DNA of 64,000 bases from an uncultured Flavobacterium sp. (GTDB taxonomy: Bacteria; Bacteroidota; Bacteroidia; Flavobacteriales; Flavobacteriaceae), in contig NZ_CAMLMK010000005.1 of NCBI RefSeq assembly GCF_946481155.1, forward strand, positions 1 through 64,000. Reading direction: 5' to 3'. The notes beneath the pieces are model-generated. The model was not told the DNA's origin, made no database searches, and saw only the letters and a program-made list of their open reading frames with translations. Shown in pieces: positions 51,385-60,271 of the stretch (the stretch's first letter is position 1; each line of letters begins with the position of its first letter). The position numbers and the translations under genes were made by a program.

Positions 51385-52542
51385 ATGATTAACAAGCGGC
51401 TGCTCATTAAAAACCTGTTGGCTCATCACGATGAGAACAGCTTTTATGACAAGAAGCGGCAACTTAATTTACACACTAAGGAAGGTAAGGCGAAATTCAT
51501 AAAACACATTTGTGCGCTTTCCAATTCCAATCCGATGAACAACTCTTATATCGTTGTGGGCGTGGAAGATCAGGACAATGAGATTGTGGGTGATGATTTC
51601 TTTGACGATAGCCGTATCCAGAATTTGGTAAATGCTTTCCTGGAGAATCCTCCGAAGATTCAATATGAGAATGTACCGTTTCCGCACCTGCCAAAAGACA
51701 AGGTTGTCGGGCTGGTGACCATAAAACCGAATAATAAGATTTCTTTCTTTAAAAAGAATATCCATACCATTCTTGCGAAGACCATTTTTCTCCGACGCGG
51801 GAGCAGTACGATGCCTATTGAAAACAGCAGCGAGGTGCCAAGTTCCATCAAAGCGAAGAACTTAAATGTGGAGACGGTTATCAGTATTGAAAACAATTCG
51901 AGAAACAGCATTGCACATACGCTTGAGGGTGTAATCGACTTCATGAATAACCGGCATAAGGATATGAATCCGCGTTACCATGTTTTTAAAGAGTTATTTG
52001 TGGTTTGCTGGGCTGGGAATAAGAAAAAAATCAGAGACAAAACCTTTTTTTCTCGTGTGGATATTGAACTGATTAACGAGCAGGTAAAATTATTTTATTC
52101 GGCTTTGGACGAGGTGACCATTGCTTATGACGACCGTACTTTTTCCATTACCGAATATGTGCCCATGGGGCTTAACGACAAAACGAGTTACTACCCGCTG
52201 GAGAAAGTAACTATCCATTTCTATGATAATGGCTATTATAAAATGGAAACGGAAATGCTGTTTGATCCTCCGGAATACAATCGGAAAATGCTGTATCACA
52301 TCTATAATTCCAATCTTGCTTTAATTGGTAAACTGCAAAAAGGACTGAGTGTATCGGAAAGGGAAGATAAGGATTTACTGAATCTGCCTTCTACGCTGAT
52401 GATTTGCTACCTGAATGGGTTTGAAGAAGCAAAACAAAAGCTAATTGACGCTAAGCCCTATTTAAAAAACTACCCTAAGCCGTTACTCTATCTTTCTTTC
52501 AAGGAAGTGATGCGTATCCTGCGCAAGGTAAAATACAATTAG
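51385..52542 (+). CDS. AlbA_2/Schlafen-type ATP-binding domain protein
   Basis: A 385-residue cytoplasmic protein. The N-terminal ~150 residues resemble the AlbA_2 domain (KAKFIKHICALSNSNP; SYIVVGVEDQDNEIVGDDFF; TIFLRRGSSTMPIE), which binds nucleic acid or nucleotide in many regulators. The rest is not recognised. No transport signal. The gene is isolated; its stop overlaps a tiny opposite-strand ORF. Function unknown. Confidence 0.82.
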   Translation: MINKRLLIKNLLAHHDENSFYDKKRQLNLHTKEGKAKFIKHICALSNSNPMNNSYIVVGVEDQDNEIVGDDFFDDSRIQNLVNAFLENPPKIQYENVPFPHLPKDKVVGLVTIKPNNKISFFKKNIHTILAKTIFLRRGSSTMPIENSSEVPSSIKAKNLNVETVISIENNSRNSIAHTLEGVIDFMNNRHKDMNPRYHVFKELFVVCWAGNKKKIRDKTFFSRVDIELINEQVKLFYSALDEVTIAYDDRTFSITEYVPMGLNDKTSYYPLEKVTIHFYDNGYYKMETEMLFDPPEYNRKMLYHIYNSNLALIGKLQKGLSVSEREDKDLLNLPSTLMICYLNGFEEAKQKLIDAKPYLKNYPKPLLYLSFKEVMRILRKVKYN

Positions 52543-52607
52543 CTTTTGAAGTGCTTGATTACTATTCCAAAAACGAAAATGGCAAAAGCCAACGCTACTT
52601 TAATCAT
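52539..52607 (-). CDS. Candidate 22-residue membrane peptide
   Basis: ATG at 52607 opens a frame for MIKVALAFAIFVFGIVIKHFKS: a single hydrophobic helix flanked by lysines, ending in TAA. It overlaps the last codon and stop of the opposite-strand AlbA_2 gene. No promoter or ribosome site is obvious. Small hydrophobic peptides of this kind include toxins and regulators, but a chance ORF is quite possible. Confidence 0.3.
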   Translation of the reverse strand: MIKVALAFAIFVFGIVIKHFKS

Positions 52608-52631
52608 CGTATTGTGTGTCGTATTTTGAAA

Positions 52632-52931
52632 TTAACTCGCCTGCCTGTTTTCAGATAATTCAAGCGTAATCACTACTTTATCGTCAACAAATGCCAAAGG
52701 ATAGCTACCCTTTTTAAGCAAATGGAACTGGGTATCTAAACCAAGATAAAGCAATAAATCCATATCGAAAACGAAATCTTCCTCCTGAATAAATTCAAGG
52801 GTTTCGCTGGGTGAAATTTTAGAATATTCCTTTCCAAAATAAAAGTACTGTTCTTCCACCGAAAGCTTGGCAGTTTCTATCTGAATAAGCATTGTATTGG
52901 CGGATTGCTTTACTAAATTGAAATTTTTCAT
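52632..52931 (-). CDS. Small protein of unknown function
   Basis: A 99-residue acidic protein from the ATG at 52931 (MKNFNLVKQSANTMLIQIETAKLSVEEQ). No signal peptide or known domain. A Glu/Leu-rich middle (EDFVFDMDLLLYLGLDT) precedes a beta-like end (PLAFVDDKVVITLELSE). It lies about 150 nt downstream of the response regulator on the same strand. Function unknown. Confidence 0.65.
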   Translation of the reverse strand: MKNFNLVKQSANTMLIQIETAKLSVEEQYFYFGKEYSKISPSETLEFIQEEDFVFDMDLLLYLGLDTQFHLLKKGSYPLAFVDDKVVITLELSENRQAS

Positions 52932-53084
52932 ACTATTTTTACTTTTCAATTGACAGGAATTCAATTGGGATTAAACATCATTTTCTTCAATCTTCGGGCT
53001 AAAAATCCGAAGGAAAATCTTCTATGTAAAAGTAGTCTTGTGGCAGATTAAAACTGTGAGGTTTTTCCTCAATTATTGTTAAAG

Positions 53085-53747
53085 TTAAATATACCCTAAC
53101 TTTCTGGCCTCCTTGATGATGTCTTCATCGTTGCCTTTGTCGATGCAGAAATAGTCTTTAATCTTGGCTTTGCGTTTTTCGATAGCGCTTTCGGTAAGAT
53201 TGATTTCTCCGGCTATCGTTTTGGTCTTAAAGCCTTTGGAAATTAATGTGATAATTTGTCTGTTGATGCCATCAAGATAATCTTCTCTGGAAAGCAGTTC
53301 TTTAACGGAAGCATTAACCGTCGAGCTGTAGTAAGTTCTATTGTTCATTTGCTCATCGAAAGCAAGTAAAAGTTCTTCCGCACTGAAATCACTCTTTATA
53401 AGGATACCATTTGGATTGACTCTTTTTACGATATCATAGATTACAAAAGCTTCGGCATGGGAAGTAAGGATTACGATTTTGGCATTCGGATGGTGTTCCC
53501 GAACCAAAACGGCCAGGTCTTCTCCGGAATAAATCCCTTCTTCTTCGTACGGGGGCATGCTTAAATCTAAAAACACGACATCAAAATCGACCTTATTGGT
53601 CTCATTGGTGATGATTGCAAAAGCGTCTTTGCAGTTATAACACTCGGTAGTTTCGATCTCAAGCCCCATGTTATTATAGGCCAAAATAGTTTTATAGCCC
53701 AGGATCTGAGAAGGATGATCATCTACCAAAAGTATTTTAACAGCCAT
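53085..53747 (-). CDS. LuxR/NarL-type response regulator
   Basis: A 220-residue two-component regulator. The receiver domain has the acidic pocket VDDHP (about 7-11), the phospho-acceptor Asp in VVFLDLSMPP, and Lys in ILIKSD. The HTH has FKTKTIAGEINLTESAIEKRKAKIK. It follows the histidine kinase by 37 nt on the same strand and is its probable partner. Target genes are unknown. Confidence 0.95.
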   Translation of the reverse strand: MAVKILLVDDHPSQILGYKTILAYNNMGLEIETTECYNCKDAFAIITNETNKVDFDVVFLDLSMPPYEEEGIYSGEDLAVLVREHHPNAKIVILTSHAEAFVIYDIVKRVNPNGILIKSDFSAEELLLAFDEQMNNRTYYSSTVNASVKELLSREDYLDGINRQIITLISKGFKTKTIAGEINLTESAIEKRKAKIKDYFCIDKGNDEDIIKEARKLGYI

Positions 53748-53784
53748 TTTCCTAAAATTTTTAATATTTAGTGAATTTATAAAA

Positions 53785-55818
53785 CTATGTTGGGATTATC
53801 AAATTAATTTTGGTCCCTTTCCCATTTTTAGATGAAATTGTGAGTTCCGCATTGATTTCGACGGCTCTTTCTCTCATATTCTTATGCCCGATTCCGCTTT
53901 TGATCGTATTGGTGTCAAAGCCGACTCCATCATCGGTCACTGAAACAATCAGGTTGTCCTCCTTTTCAATCATGCTGATGCTCACATTCTTCGCCATGGC
54001 ATATTTCTCAATGTTGTGCAACGCTTCCTGAAGGATTCGGTACACCTGCATTTTGATCGAACTGCTTACCATCTTCCAGTCAATCTTCTCATCTGTCACC
54101 AATTTAAAATTGATATCGGAATGCTCCTTTATACCTTCCATCAGGTTGTTGACCATCAGGCTGAAATCGGATACATCCGCAAAAAGGTTCTGGTTCAGGT
54201 CGTGGGAAATCTTACGGATTTCCTTTTCAATATTCTGAATCTCATTTACGTGCGTCACGCATTTGGCAATGGTTTCTTCGTCGTTTCGTTTAGTAAGGAC
54301 AAAAAGATTCAGTCGGATGGCCGTCAGTTTCCCCATTACCCCGTCGTGAAGTTCCTTGGAGATCCTTCGTTTTTCGATTTGCTTCCCTTCTTCGATCTTC
54401 TGTTGCTGATCAAGCATTAAACGGTATATTTCCTCGTTCGCCTTCTGTTGTTTCTGAATGTACTTCAATTCCTTATTCCTCGAACGCTGCACCTTGGTAA
54501 TATAGAGCAGGATCAATGCAAGAATAAAGAAAAGACCCAATCCCAAAATCAGCCATCGTTGTGCCGATATTCGCTCTTTTTCCGCTTCAGCGAAATTCTT
54601 CTGACTCGTAATTTCATCGGTTTCAAACTCGATTCGGGCAAACTTGTTACGGGTTGCGCGTTCTACATTCTGAAGGCTGTCACTAAGCGTTATATATCTT
54701 TTATTGTACTCTGTATCATTTTTAGGGTCAATTTTAGCCAGCAATTCCAACGCCTTGAGCTCGTCTTCAAAAACATCGTTCCTTATAGCAATATTTTTGG
54801 CCACCTCGCAATGCATTTTTGCCAGCATCGTATCTTTTTTCGCCAAATGGTACTCCGAAAGATACAAATTCGAAGTCAGCTGAATTGGCACGCTTTGCAG
54901 GCTGTCCCCAATGTTGAGCGTTTCCTTAAGCAATGCATACGACCGGTCATCGCCCAACTTAAACCTGGAATACGCCATCGTATTGACCAGATAGCAATAA
55001 TTTAACGGATTGTTTTTCTTGAAATCCGCAAAACTCAAGGCTTCTTCACAATATTGGCGTGCTTTTAAAAACTCGCCCTCTTCCAATAAGACTATCGCTA
55101 TAAAATTAAGCGGCTGCGCTTTCAGCAGGTTGAATTGCGGATCCGTATTCAGATTAGCCGCCTGCTTAAACGCTTTTTCATAATATTCTATAGCGGTCAG
55201 ATTGTTATTCATCCCTCTCGAAGTCTTGCCGAGCGTCAGATAACATTCGTAAATCAACCTCTGGTCTTTCTCAAGATCCGCTCTTTTTAAAATCCGGATG
55301 ATGTCCGTCTCGGCTTGCGAAAAGTTTTTCTCATACAACAGAATGCTTGCCTTGTAAAATGCGATCCAGTTGCTGAACTCGTTCTTACCCAGCTGCCTGT
55401 AAAGCGTTTCTGCCTTTGTATAATAGCTGTAGGCACTGTCGTTCTTAAAGGTGATATAATGGTAATCGGCGATGTAATTTAAGGACTTCGCCATATTGAG
55501 AGAATCATTCTTTTCGCTGGATTCTCTCAATATATTTCTGGAGACCTTAACGAATTCCTTGTATTCCTGCGCATTATAAAAGCGGTCGGCCACTTTAAAC
55601 AGGTAGTTAATCGAGACCGAATCCTGTCGTTGCTTTAAGATCGAATAGGCCTTGTTGACATTATAAAGCCGTGTGCTTTTGGACAGGCCAAAATCATTTG
55701 CTTTCTCCAAAAGTGAGTCGATTTCCGTCTTCTCCGATTTAGAAAGATAATTTTCTGTTTTTTTAACACATCCCTGAAACAGCAAAAAAACAAGTAAAAG
55801 GCGTGCAATTTTTCCCAA
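53785..55818 (-). CDS. Lipoprotein-type sensor histidine kinase with TPR repeats
   Basis: A 677-residue sensor kinase. It has an N-terminal lipobox (LLFQGC, Cys17), a helical TPR-like sensor region (about 50-370), one transmembrane helix (RWLILGLGLFFILALILLYI), a coiled coil, a HisKA_3 domain with phospho-His in KELHDGVMGKLTAIRL, and an ATPase domain (LQEALHNIEKYA; VTDDGVGFDTN; GIGHKNMRERA). The pairing with the adjacent LuxR regulator fits NarL-type systems. A lipid-anchored periplasmic TPR sensor suggests detection of an envelope protein or peptide. Confidence 0.93.
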   Translation of the reverse strand: MGKIARLLLVFLLFQGCVKKTENYLSKSEKTEIDSLLEKANDFGLSKSTRLYNVNKAYSILKQRQDSVSINYLFKVADRFYNAQEYKEFVKVSRNILRESSEKNDSLNMAKSLNYIADYHYITFKNDSAYSYYTKAETLYRQLGKNEFSNWIAFYKASILLYEKNFSQAETDIIRILKRADLEKDQRLIYECYLTLGKTSRGMNNNLTAIEYYEKAFKQAANLNTDPQFNLLKAQPLNFIAIVLLEEGEFLKARQYCEEALSFADFKKNNPLNYCYLVNTMAYSRFKLGDDRSYALLKETLNIGDSLQSVPIQLTSNLYLSEYHLAKKDTMLAKMHCEVAKNIAIRNDVFEDELKALELLAKIDPKNDTEYNKRYITLSDSLQNVERATRNKFARIEFETDEITSQKNFAEAEKERISAQRWLILGLGLFFILALILLYITKVQRSRNKELKYIQKQQKANEEIYRLMLDQQQKIEEGKQIEKRRISKELHDGVMGKLTAIRLNLFVLTKRNDEETIAKCVTHVNEIQNIEKEIRKISHDLNQNLFADVSDFSLMVNNLMEGIKEHSDINFKLVTDEKIDWKMVSSSIKMQVYRILQEALHNIEKYAMAKNVSISMIEKEDNLIVSVTDDGVGFDTNTIKSGIGHKNMRERAVEINAELTISSKNGKGTKINLIIPT

Positions 55819-55876
55819 AGTAGTTCTTTATGATTGCGCTAATTTACTGCAATGCGTTCGTTAAACAAAACATTTA

Positions 55877-56077
55877 TCAGGGTTTTACAGGAGGAGTATT
55901 AGGTGGGTCGATTACCGTCTCTTCTCTGGAGATAGTATCTCTCATCATCATCATCTCATCATTATATTGGTTGGTTACATTCTCCTGACGCACTGGTGCT
56001 TCAAGATCGTCTGTAGAACAGGACTCGAATAAAAACAGTCCCATTGAAACCGCTAGTAAGGTTATAATAGTTTTCAT
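55877..56077 (-). CDS. Small lipoprotein of unknown function
   Basis: A 66-residue lipoprotein (MKTIITLLAVSMGLFLFESC, Cys20). The mature part is acidic and ends PPNTPPVKP. It lies just upstream of the histidine kinase on the same strand and may be a partner or target of the sensor; this is a guess from position. Confidence 0.7.
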   Translation of the reverse strand: MKTIITLLAVSMGLFLFESCSTDDLEAPVRQENVTNQYNDEMMMMRDTISREETVIDPPNTPPVKP

Positions 56078-56256
56078 AATTTTCTCTTTTTAGTTGTTTT
56101 TTCGGTAATTGATAACATCTATATCAAAAATACTCTGATAATCAAGAGTTTTGTTGTGGCTTTTTTGCAAAAAATGTTAATTGTTTAATTCCCTTCCATA
56201 AGTTTTGATTATCCCGATAGTTTTTAGGAAATTTGAACTAAAATTCGGAATAGGCA

Positions 56257-56985
56257 ATGAGCAGAACTTTGGTTATAGGCGACATACACGGCGGTTTAAA
56301 AGCTTTGGAGCAGGTTTTAGACAGGGCCAAAGCAACTCCCGAAGACATTCTTATCTTTCTGGGGGATTTTGTCGACGGCTGGAGTGACACTCCTTTTGTT
56401 CTTGACTACCTTACTACTCTGGACAAGACACACAACTGCATTTTCATTCGGGGAAACCACGAGGAAATGGTGTTGCAATGGCTTGCAGAAGGCGCGGATA
56501 ACGAGGAATGGCGTCGCCATGGCGGGCAATCTACCGTAGATGCGTACCAGCAAATTGACGATCTGAAGAAAGCAACCCACATAAACTTTCTTTCCCAACT
56601 TCAGGATTATCATTGGGATGAACGCAACCGTTTATTTGTCCATGCCGGTTTTACCAATCAAAAAGGAGTTGAATACGAATTTTTCCGGGGGATGTTTTGC
56701 TGGGACAGAACCTTGTGGGAAGCCGCTTTAGCTATGGACAAGACACTTTCCAGAAAAGATTTATATTATCCTAAACGACTGGCTTTGTATGAGGAGATCT
56801 TTATCGGTCATACTCCGGTAACCCGCATCGGCTATTCTACACCTGTGAACAGCGCCAATGTCTGGAATATCGATACCGGTGCTGCTTTCAAAGGACGTCT
56901 GACGATTATGGATGTTGACACAAAGGAATTCTGGCAAAGCGAACCCCTGCACGAATTGTATCCTCATGAACAAGGTCGGAATTAA
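56257..56985 (+). CDS. Metallophosphoesterase (PPP-type Ser/Thr phosphatase/ApaH-like)
   Basis: A 242-residue calcineurin-like phosphoesterase with metal-binding motifs GDIHGG (8-13), GDFVDGW (about 37-43), GNHEE (about 68-72), HAGF and IGHTPV. The set matches the PrpA/ApaH-like branch. The substrate may be phosphoproteins or dinucleotides; undetermined. It is followed 27 nt later by an outer-membrane protein gene on the same strand. Confidence 0.92.
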   Translation: MSRTLVIGDIHGGLKALEQVLDRAKATPEDILIFLGDFVDGWSDTPFVLDYLTTLDKTHNCIFIRGNHEEMVLQWLAEGADNEEWRRHGGQSTVDAYQQIDDLKKATHINFLSQLQDYHWDERNRLFVHAGFTNQKGVEYEFFRGMFCWDRTLWEAALAMDKTLSRKDLYYPKRLALYEEIFIGHTPVTRIGYSTPVNSANVWNIDTGAAFKGRLTIMDVDTKEFWQSEPLHELYPHEQGRN

Positions 56986-57012
56986 TCGGTATATTTGCAA
57001 AAACATTCGGCA

Positions 57013-57561
57013 ATGAAAAAACATATTGCAATCTATTCCCTACTATTCGGAGGGTTCTTTGCGACCAACGCACAAAGTAAAAACGAAGTGAAACTGAACT
57101 TCCTAAACACCATCGTGATCCAGTCGGTGGAAGTGGGCTATGAGCATTTCATCGAAGACGGGTTTTCCGTAGGCGGCGAATTGCTGATCAACGACCGCTA
57201 TTCCTATTGGCCCGAATTAGACGATAAAGGATATAAATTCAACACCAATAGTTTTGCGGTGAACGCCAATTTTTACTTTGGCCCCAGCAGTTCCGGTTAT
57301 TACATTTCTCCAATGATAAAATACCGTTTCGGTGATTTCGAAGAGACGGAAACAGATGAAGTAACCCAATTGGAATATACGAAAAAAACCGACTTGGACA
57401 GCTTTATTTTAGGAGCAGGCATGGGGTATAAATGGATCTGGAACGATCGTTTTGCCTTTGCCCCGTATGCCAATATCAGCAGAAATTTCAGCGAAGAAGT
57501 GAACGACCGCTTTTGGGCAGTGGAAGTGAATGCCGGTTTAAGCCTTGGGTACCGATTTTAA
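57013..57561 (+). CDS. Small outer-membrane beta-barrel protein
   Basis: A 182-residue protein from the ATG at 57013 (MKKHIAIYSLLFGGFFATNAQ), with a signal peptide. The mature part alternates hydrophobic and polar residues and ends NAGLSLGYRF, the aromatic C-terminus of outer-membrane barrels (porin family type). Function unknown. Confidence 0.8.
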   Translation: MKKHIAIYSLLFGGFFATNAQSKNEVKLNFLNTIVIQSVEVGYEHFIEDGFSVGGELLINDRYSYWPELDDKGYKFNTNSFAVNANFYFGPSSSGYYISPMIKYRFGDFEETETDEVTQLEYTKKTDLDSFILGAGMGYKWIWNDRFAFAPYANISRNFSEEVNDRFWAVEVNAGLSLGYRF

Positions 57562-57577
57562 ACAGCAAACCAATTTT

Positions 57578-58150
57578 ATGAGCGTAATAGAAAAAAAATT
57601 AAAAGACAGAAGCGATTCTAAATGCGAATTGTGCGGCAACCCGCATGATTTAACCGTATACAATATTCCCCCAGACTCTAAAGATACTTTAGACGACAGC
57701 ATTTTAGCCTGTAAAACCTGTGTGGGACAAATCGAAAACCCGGATACCACCGATGCCAACCACTGGCATTGTCTTTCCGACAGCATGTGGAGCGAGCATT
57801 TACCGGTTCAGATTGTTTCCTGGCGTATGCTTACCCGTTTAAAAAAGAACGACTTGTTAGAGATGATGTATCTTGACGAAGAAGCTCTGGAATGGGCAAA
57901 AGCAACAGGAGAAGGCGATGAGGACGAAGGTAAAATCGTTCACAAGGATTCCAATGGCAATATCCTTCAGGATGGTGACTCTGTGGTTCTGATCAAAGAT
58001 CTAGATGTGAAAGGCGCTAATTTTACGGCAAAACGCGGTGCGGCGGTTCACAATATTAAGGTAGTTTGGGACAATGCCGAACAGATTGAAGGCCGCGTGG
58101 AAGGGCAGCACATCGTGATTTTGACCCAGTACGTGAAAAAGACGAAATAA
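57578..58150 (+). CDS. PhnA/YjdM-family zinc-ribbon protein
   Basis: A 190-residue cytoplasmic protein from the ATG at 57578 (MSVIEKKLKDRSDSKCELCG). Its N-terminal zinc ribbon has CELC and CKTC pairs, and the C-terminal half has the PhnA core DSNGNILQDGDSVVLIKDLD and ending VILTQYVKK. The link of PhnA to phosphonate use is historical; no phosphonate genes are nearby. A terminator follows. Confidence 0.93.
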   Translation: MSVIEKKLKDRSDSKCELCGNPHDLTVYNIPPDSKDTLDDSILACKTCVGQIENPDTTDANHWHCLSDSMWSEHLPVQIVSWRMLTRLKKNDLLEMMYLDEEALEWAKATGEGDEDEGKIVHKDSNGNILQDGDSVVLIKDLDVKGANFTAKRGAAVHNIKVVWDNAEQIEGRVEGQHIVILTQYVKKTK

Positions 58151-58173
58151 CGCTATTTCAAGGAACGCATAAC

Positions 58174-58212
58174 AAAAAGAAATCCGATTCAAAACGAGTC
58201 GGATTTCTTTTT
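58174..58212. terminator. Bidirectional terminator after the PhnA gene
   Basis: AAAAAGAAATCCGA and TCGGATTTCTTTTT pair around a 10-nt loop between convergent genes; the right arm touches the stop codon of the leftward lipoprotein. Confidence 0.88.
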
Positions 58213-58579
58213 ATTGCACTGTAAGTAAAATTGTCCTGCTTTCCGGAATGACATGACAAGCATCCGCATCAACTACAATGGTTTCTGAAACATAGGTTTG
58301 ATAGCCTTCTTTGGAAACCGTGACAACATAACTCCCTTCCCTTTCCCATGCTCCGGAAAAAACACCGGATCCGCTTATATCCTCAAGTGTTTCAACGTAA
58401 GCGCCTTCAGCAGCCTGAACAGTGACAGCCTCTGTCAAAACCGCTTGGGTGATGGCATCTTTAACGGTTATATTAAGTCCTGCGCGCGCTTCCAAAGTGC
58501 AGTTCACATCGTCGTCATGACTGCAATGGCCTGCCATCAGCAAAGGCATCACACACAACAACATCACTAACTTTTTCAT
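58211..58579 (-). CDS. Carboxypeptidase-regulatory-like small lipoprotein
   Basis: A 122-residue protein with signal and lipobox-like end (MPLLMAGHC, Cys19). The mature domain resembles the CarboxypepD_reg fold (VKDAITQAVLTEAVTVQ; YVVTVSKEGYQTYVSETI), a beta-sandwich. It is likely surface- or periplasm-anchored. Function unknown. Confidence 0.75.
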   Translation of the reverse strand: MKKLVMLLCVMPLLMAGHCSHDDDVNCTLEARAGLNITVKDAITQAVLTEAVTVQAAEGAYVETLEDISGSGVFSGAWEREGSYVVTVSKEGYQTYVSETIVVDADACHVIPESRTILLTVQ

Positions 58580-58618
58580 GGCTTGCGTCTTTTAAATTCT
58601 ATATAAAATTGCATAAAA

Positions 58619-58642
58619 AAACCGACTTATAAAAGCCGGTTT
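58619..58642 (-). terminator. Terminator after the aldehyde dehydrogenase gene
   Basis: AAACCG-n-CTT and AAG-n-CGGTTT pair around ATAA, followed leftward by a T run. Confidence 0.8.
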
Positions 58643-58665
58643 CTGTTTATTTATGTTTGATTCGA

Positions 58666-60213
58666 TTAGAAAGCAAACTGAATACCCTGCGCTAACGGAA
58701 GATCCGTACCGTAGTTGATTGTGTTGGTTTGTCTTCTCATGTAGGCTTTCCATGCATCAGAACCTGACTCACGGCCACCACCTGTTTCTTTCTCACCACC
58801 GAATGCACCACCGATTTCCGCACCGGAAGTTCCGATGTTTACGTTAGCGATACCACAGTCTGAACCTGCAGCTGAAAGGAACAATTCCATTTCTCTCATG
58901 CTGTTGGTAAAGATCGATGATGATAATCCTTGAGGAACACCATTTTGCATAGCGATTGCCTCTTCGATTTTGCTGTATTTCATTACATACAATACCGGAG
59001 CAAACGTTTCGTGCTGAACGATTTCGAATTCGTTTTTCGCCTCGATGATACAAGGTTTAACGTAACATCCGCTTTCGTAGCCTTCCCCGCTTAACACACC
59101 GCCTTCAACGATTACTCTTCCGCCTTCCGCTTTTGCTTTTTCGATGGCATTTAAATAATCCTGCACAGCGCCTTTATCAATTAGCGGCCCAACGTGGTTA
59201 TTTTCGTCTAACGGGTTTCCGATTTTTAATTGGCCGTAGGCGTTTTTCAACACTTCTAACGTCTTATCGTAAACACTTTCGTGGATGATTAAACGACGGG
59301 TTGAAGTACAACGCTGACCTGCAGTTCCTACCGCTCCGAACACAGCTCCTACCAATACCATTGATAAATCTGCATGCTCAGAAACGATGATAGCATTATT
59401 TCCGCCTAACTCAAGGATAGTATTTCCGAAACGGGAAGCTACTGCTTGTGATACGTGGCGACCGATTCTTGTTGATCCTGTGAACGATACCAACGGAATA
59501 CGTTTGTCGTTATTGATTAAATCTCCGGATTCGTTACCAACTACTAAACAGCTGATTCCTTCCGGAAGATTGTTTCTCTCTAATACCGATTGGATAATGT
59601 TTTGACAAGCTACACCACATAAAGGCGTTTTTGAACTTGGCTTCCAGATACAAACGTCTCCACAAATCCAAGCCAACATAGAGTTCCATGACCAAACCGC
59701 TACCGGGAAGTTGAACGCAGAGATGATTCCCACTACTCCAAACGGATGCCATTGCTCGTACATTCTGTGCATCGGACGCTCAGAGTGCATTGTTAAACCG
59801 TATAATTGACGTGATAAACCTACTGCGAAATCACAGATGTCGATCATTTCCTGAACTTCACCAAGACCTTCCTGAAGGCTTTTCCCCATTTCAAAAGAAA
59901 CCAATTTTCCTAGAGGCTCTTTATATTTTCTTAGCTCCTCACCCATCTGACGAACGATTTCGCCACGTTTTGGAGCCGGCATTAAACGCCATGTTTTGAA
60001 TGCTTCTTCAGCAGCGCTCATGGCTGTCTGATAATCTTCTTTAGTGGAAGATTTTACTTTTCCGATCAATTCGCCCGTTGCTGGAGAATACGATTCGATG
60101 ATTTTTCCGTTGGAAAACCAGTTGGAACCTGTAGAAGTTCCTTCATTTATTTCTTTTAAGCCTAATTGTTCCAAGGCTTCCTGAATACCGAATTGGTCCA
60201 CTGCTGTTGCCAT
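58666..60213 (-). CDS. Aldehyde dehydrogenase (ALDH7/AmaB-like, aminoadipate semialdehyde type)
   Basis: A 515-residue NAD-dependent dehydrogenase of the ALDH7 type. Catalytic Glu is in LELGGNNAIIV and catalytic Cys in GTAGQRCTSTRRL. FNFPVAVWSWNSML and the C-terminal GGEKETGGGRESGSDAWKAYMRR are typical of alpha-aminoadipate semialdehyde dehydrogenases in lysine/pipecolate breakdown. Its own TAACTTTG promoter precedes it. The neighbouring 3-hydroxyanthranilate dioxygenase suggests amino-acid catabolism. It is not the ALDH8 enzyme expected for 2-aminomuconate semialdehyde. Confidence 0.92.
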   Translation of the reverse strand: MATAVDQFGIQEALEQLGLKEINEGTSTGSNWFSNGKIIESYSPATGELIGKVKSSTKEDYQTAMSAAEEAFKTWRLMPAPKRGEIVRQMGEELRKYKEPLGKLVSFEMGKSLQEGLGEVQEMIDICDFAVGLSRQLYGLTMHSERPMHRMYEQWHPFGVVGIISAFNFPVAVWSWNSMLAWICGDVCIWKPSSKTPLCGVACQNIIQSVLERNNLPEGISCLVVGNESGDLINNDKRIPLVSFTGSTRIGRHVSQAVASRFGNTILELGGNNAIIVSEHADLSMVLVGAVFGAVGTAGQRCTSTRRLIIHESVYDKTLEVLKNAYGQLKIGNPLDENNHVGPLIDKGAVQDYLNAIEKAKAEGGRVIVEGGVLSGEGYESGCYVKPCIIEAKNEFEIVQHETFAPVLYVMKYSKIEEAIAMQNGVPQGLSSSIFTNSMREMELFLSAAGSDCGIANVNIGTSGAEIGGAFGGEKETGGGRESGSDAWKAYMRRQTNTINYGTDLPLAQGIQFAF

Positions 60214-60244
60214 TATTTTAATTTAAGTCGTTTTTAAATTTCTG

Positions 60245-60252
60245 CAAAGTTA
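60245..60252 (-). promoter_or_regulatory. Promoter of the aldehyde dehydrogenase gene
   Basis: Leftward TAACTTTG matches TAnnTTTG about 32 nt upstream of the start codon. Confidence 0.55.
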
Positions 60253-60271
60253 CATTATTTATTTAATTTAT

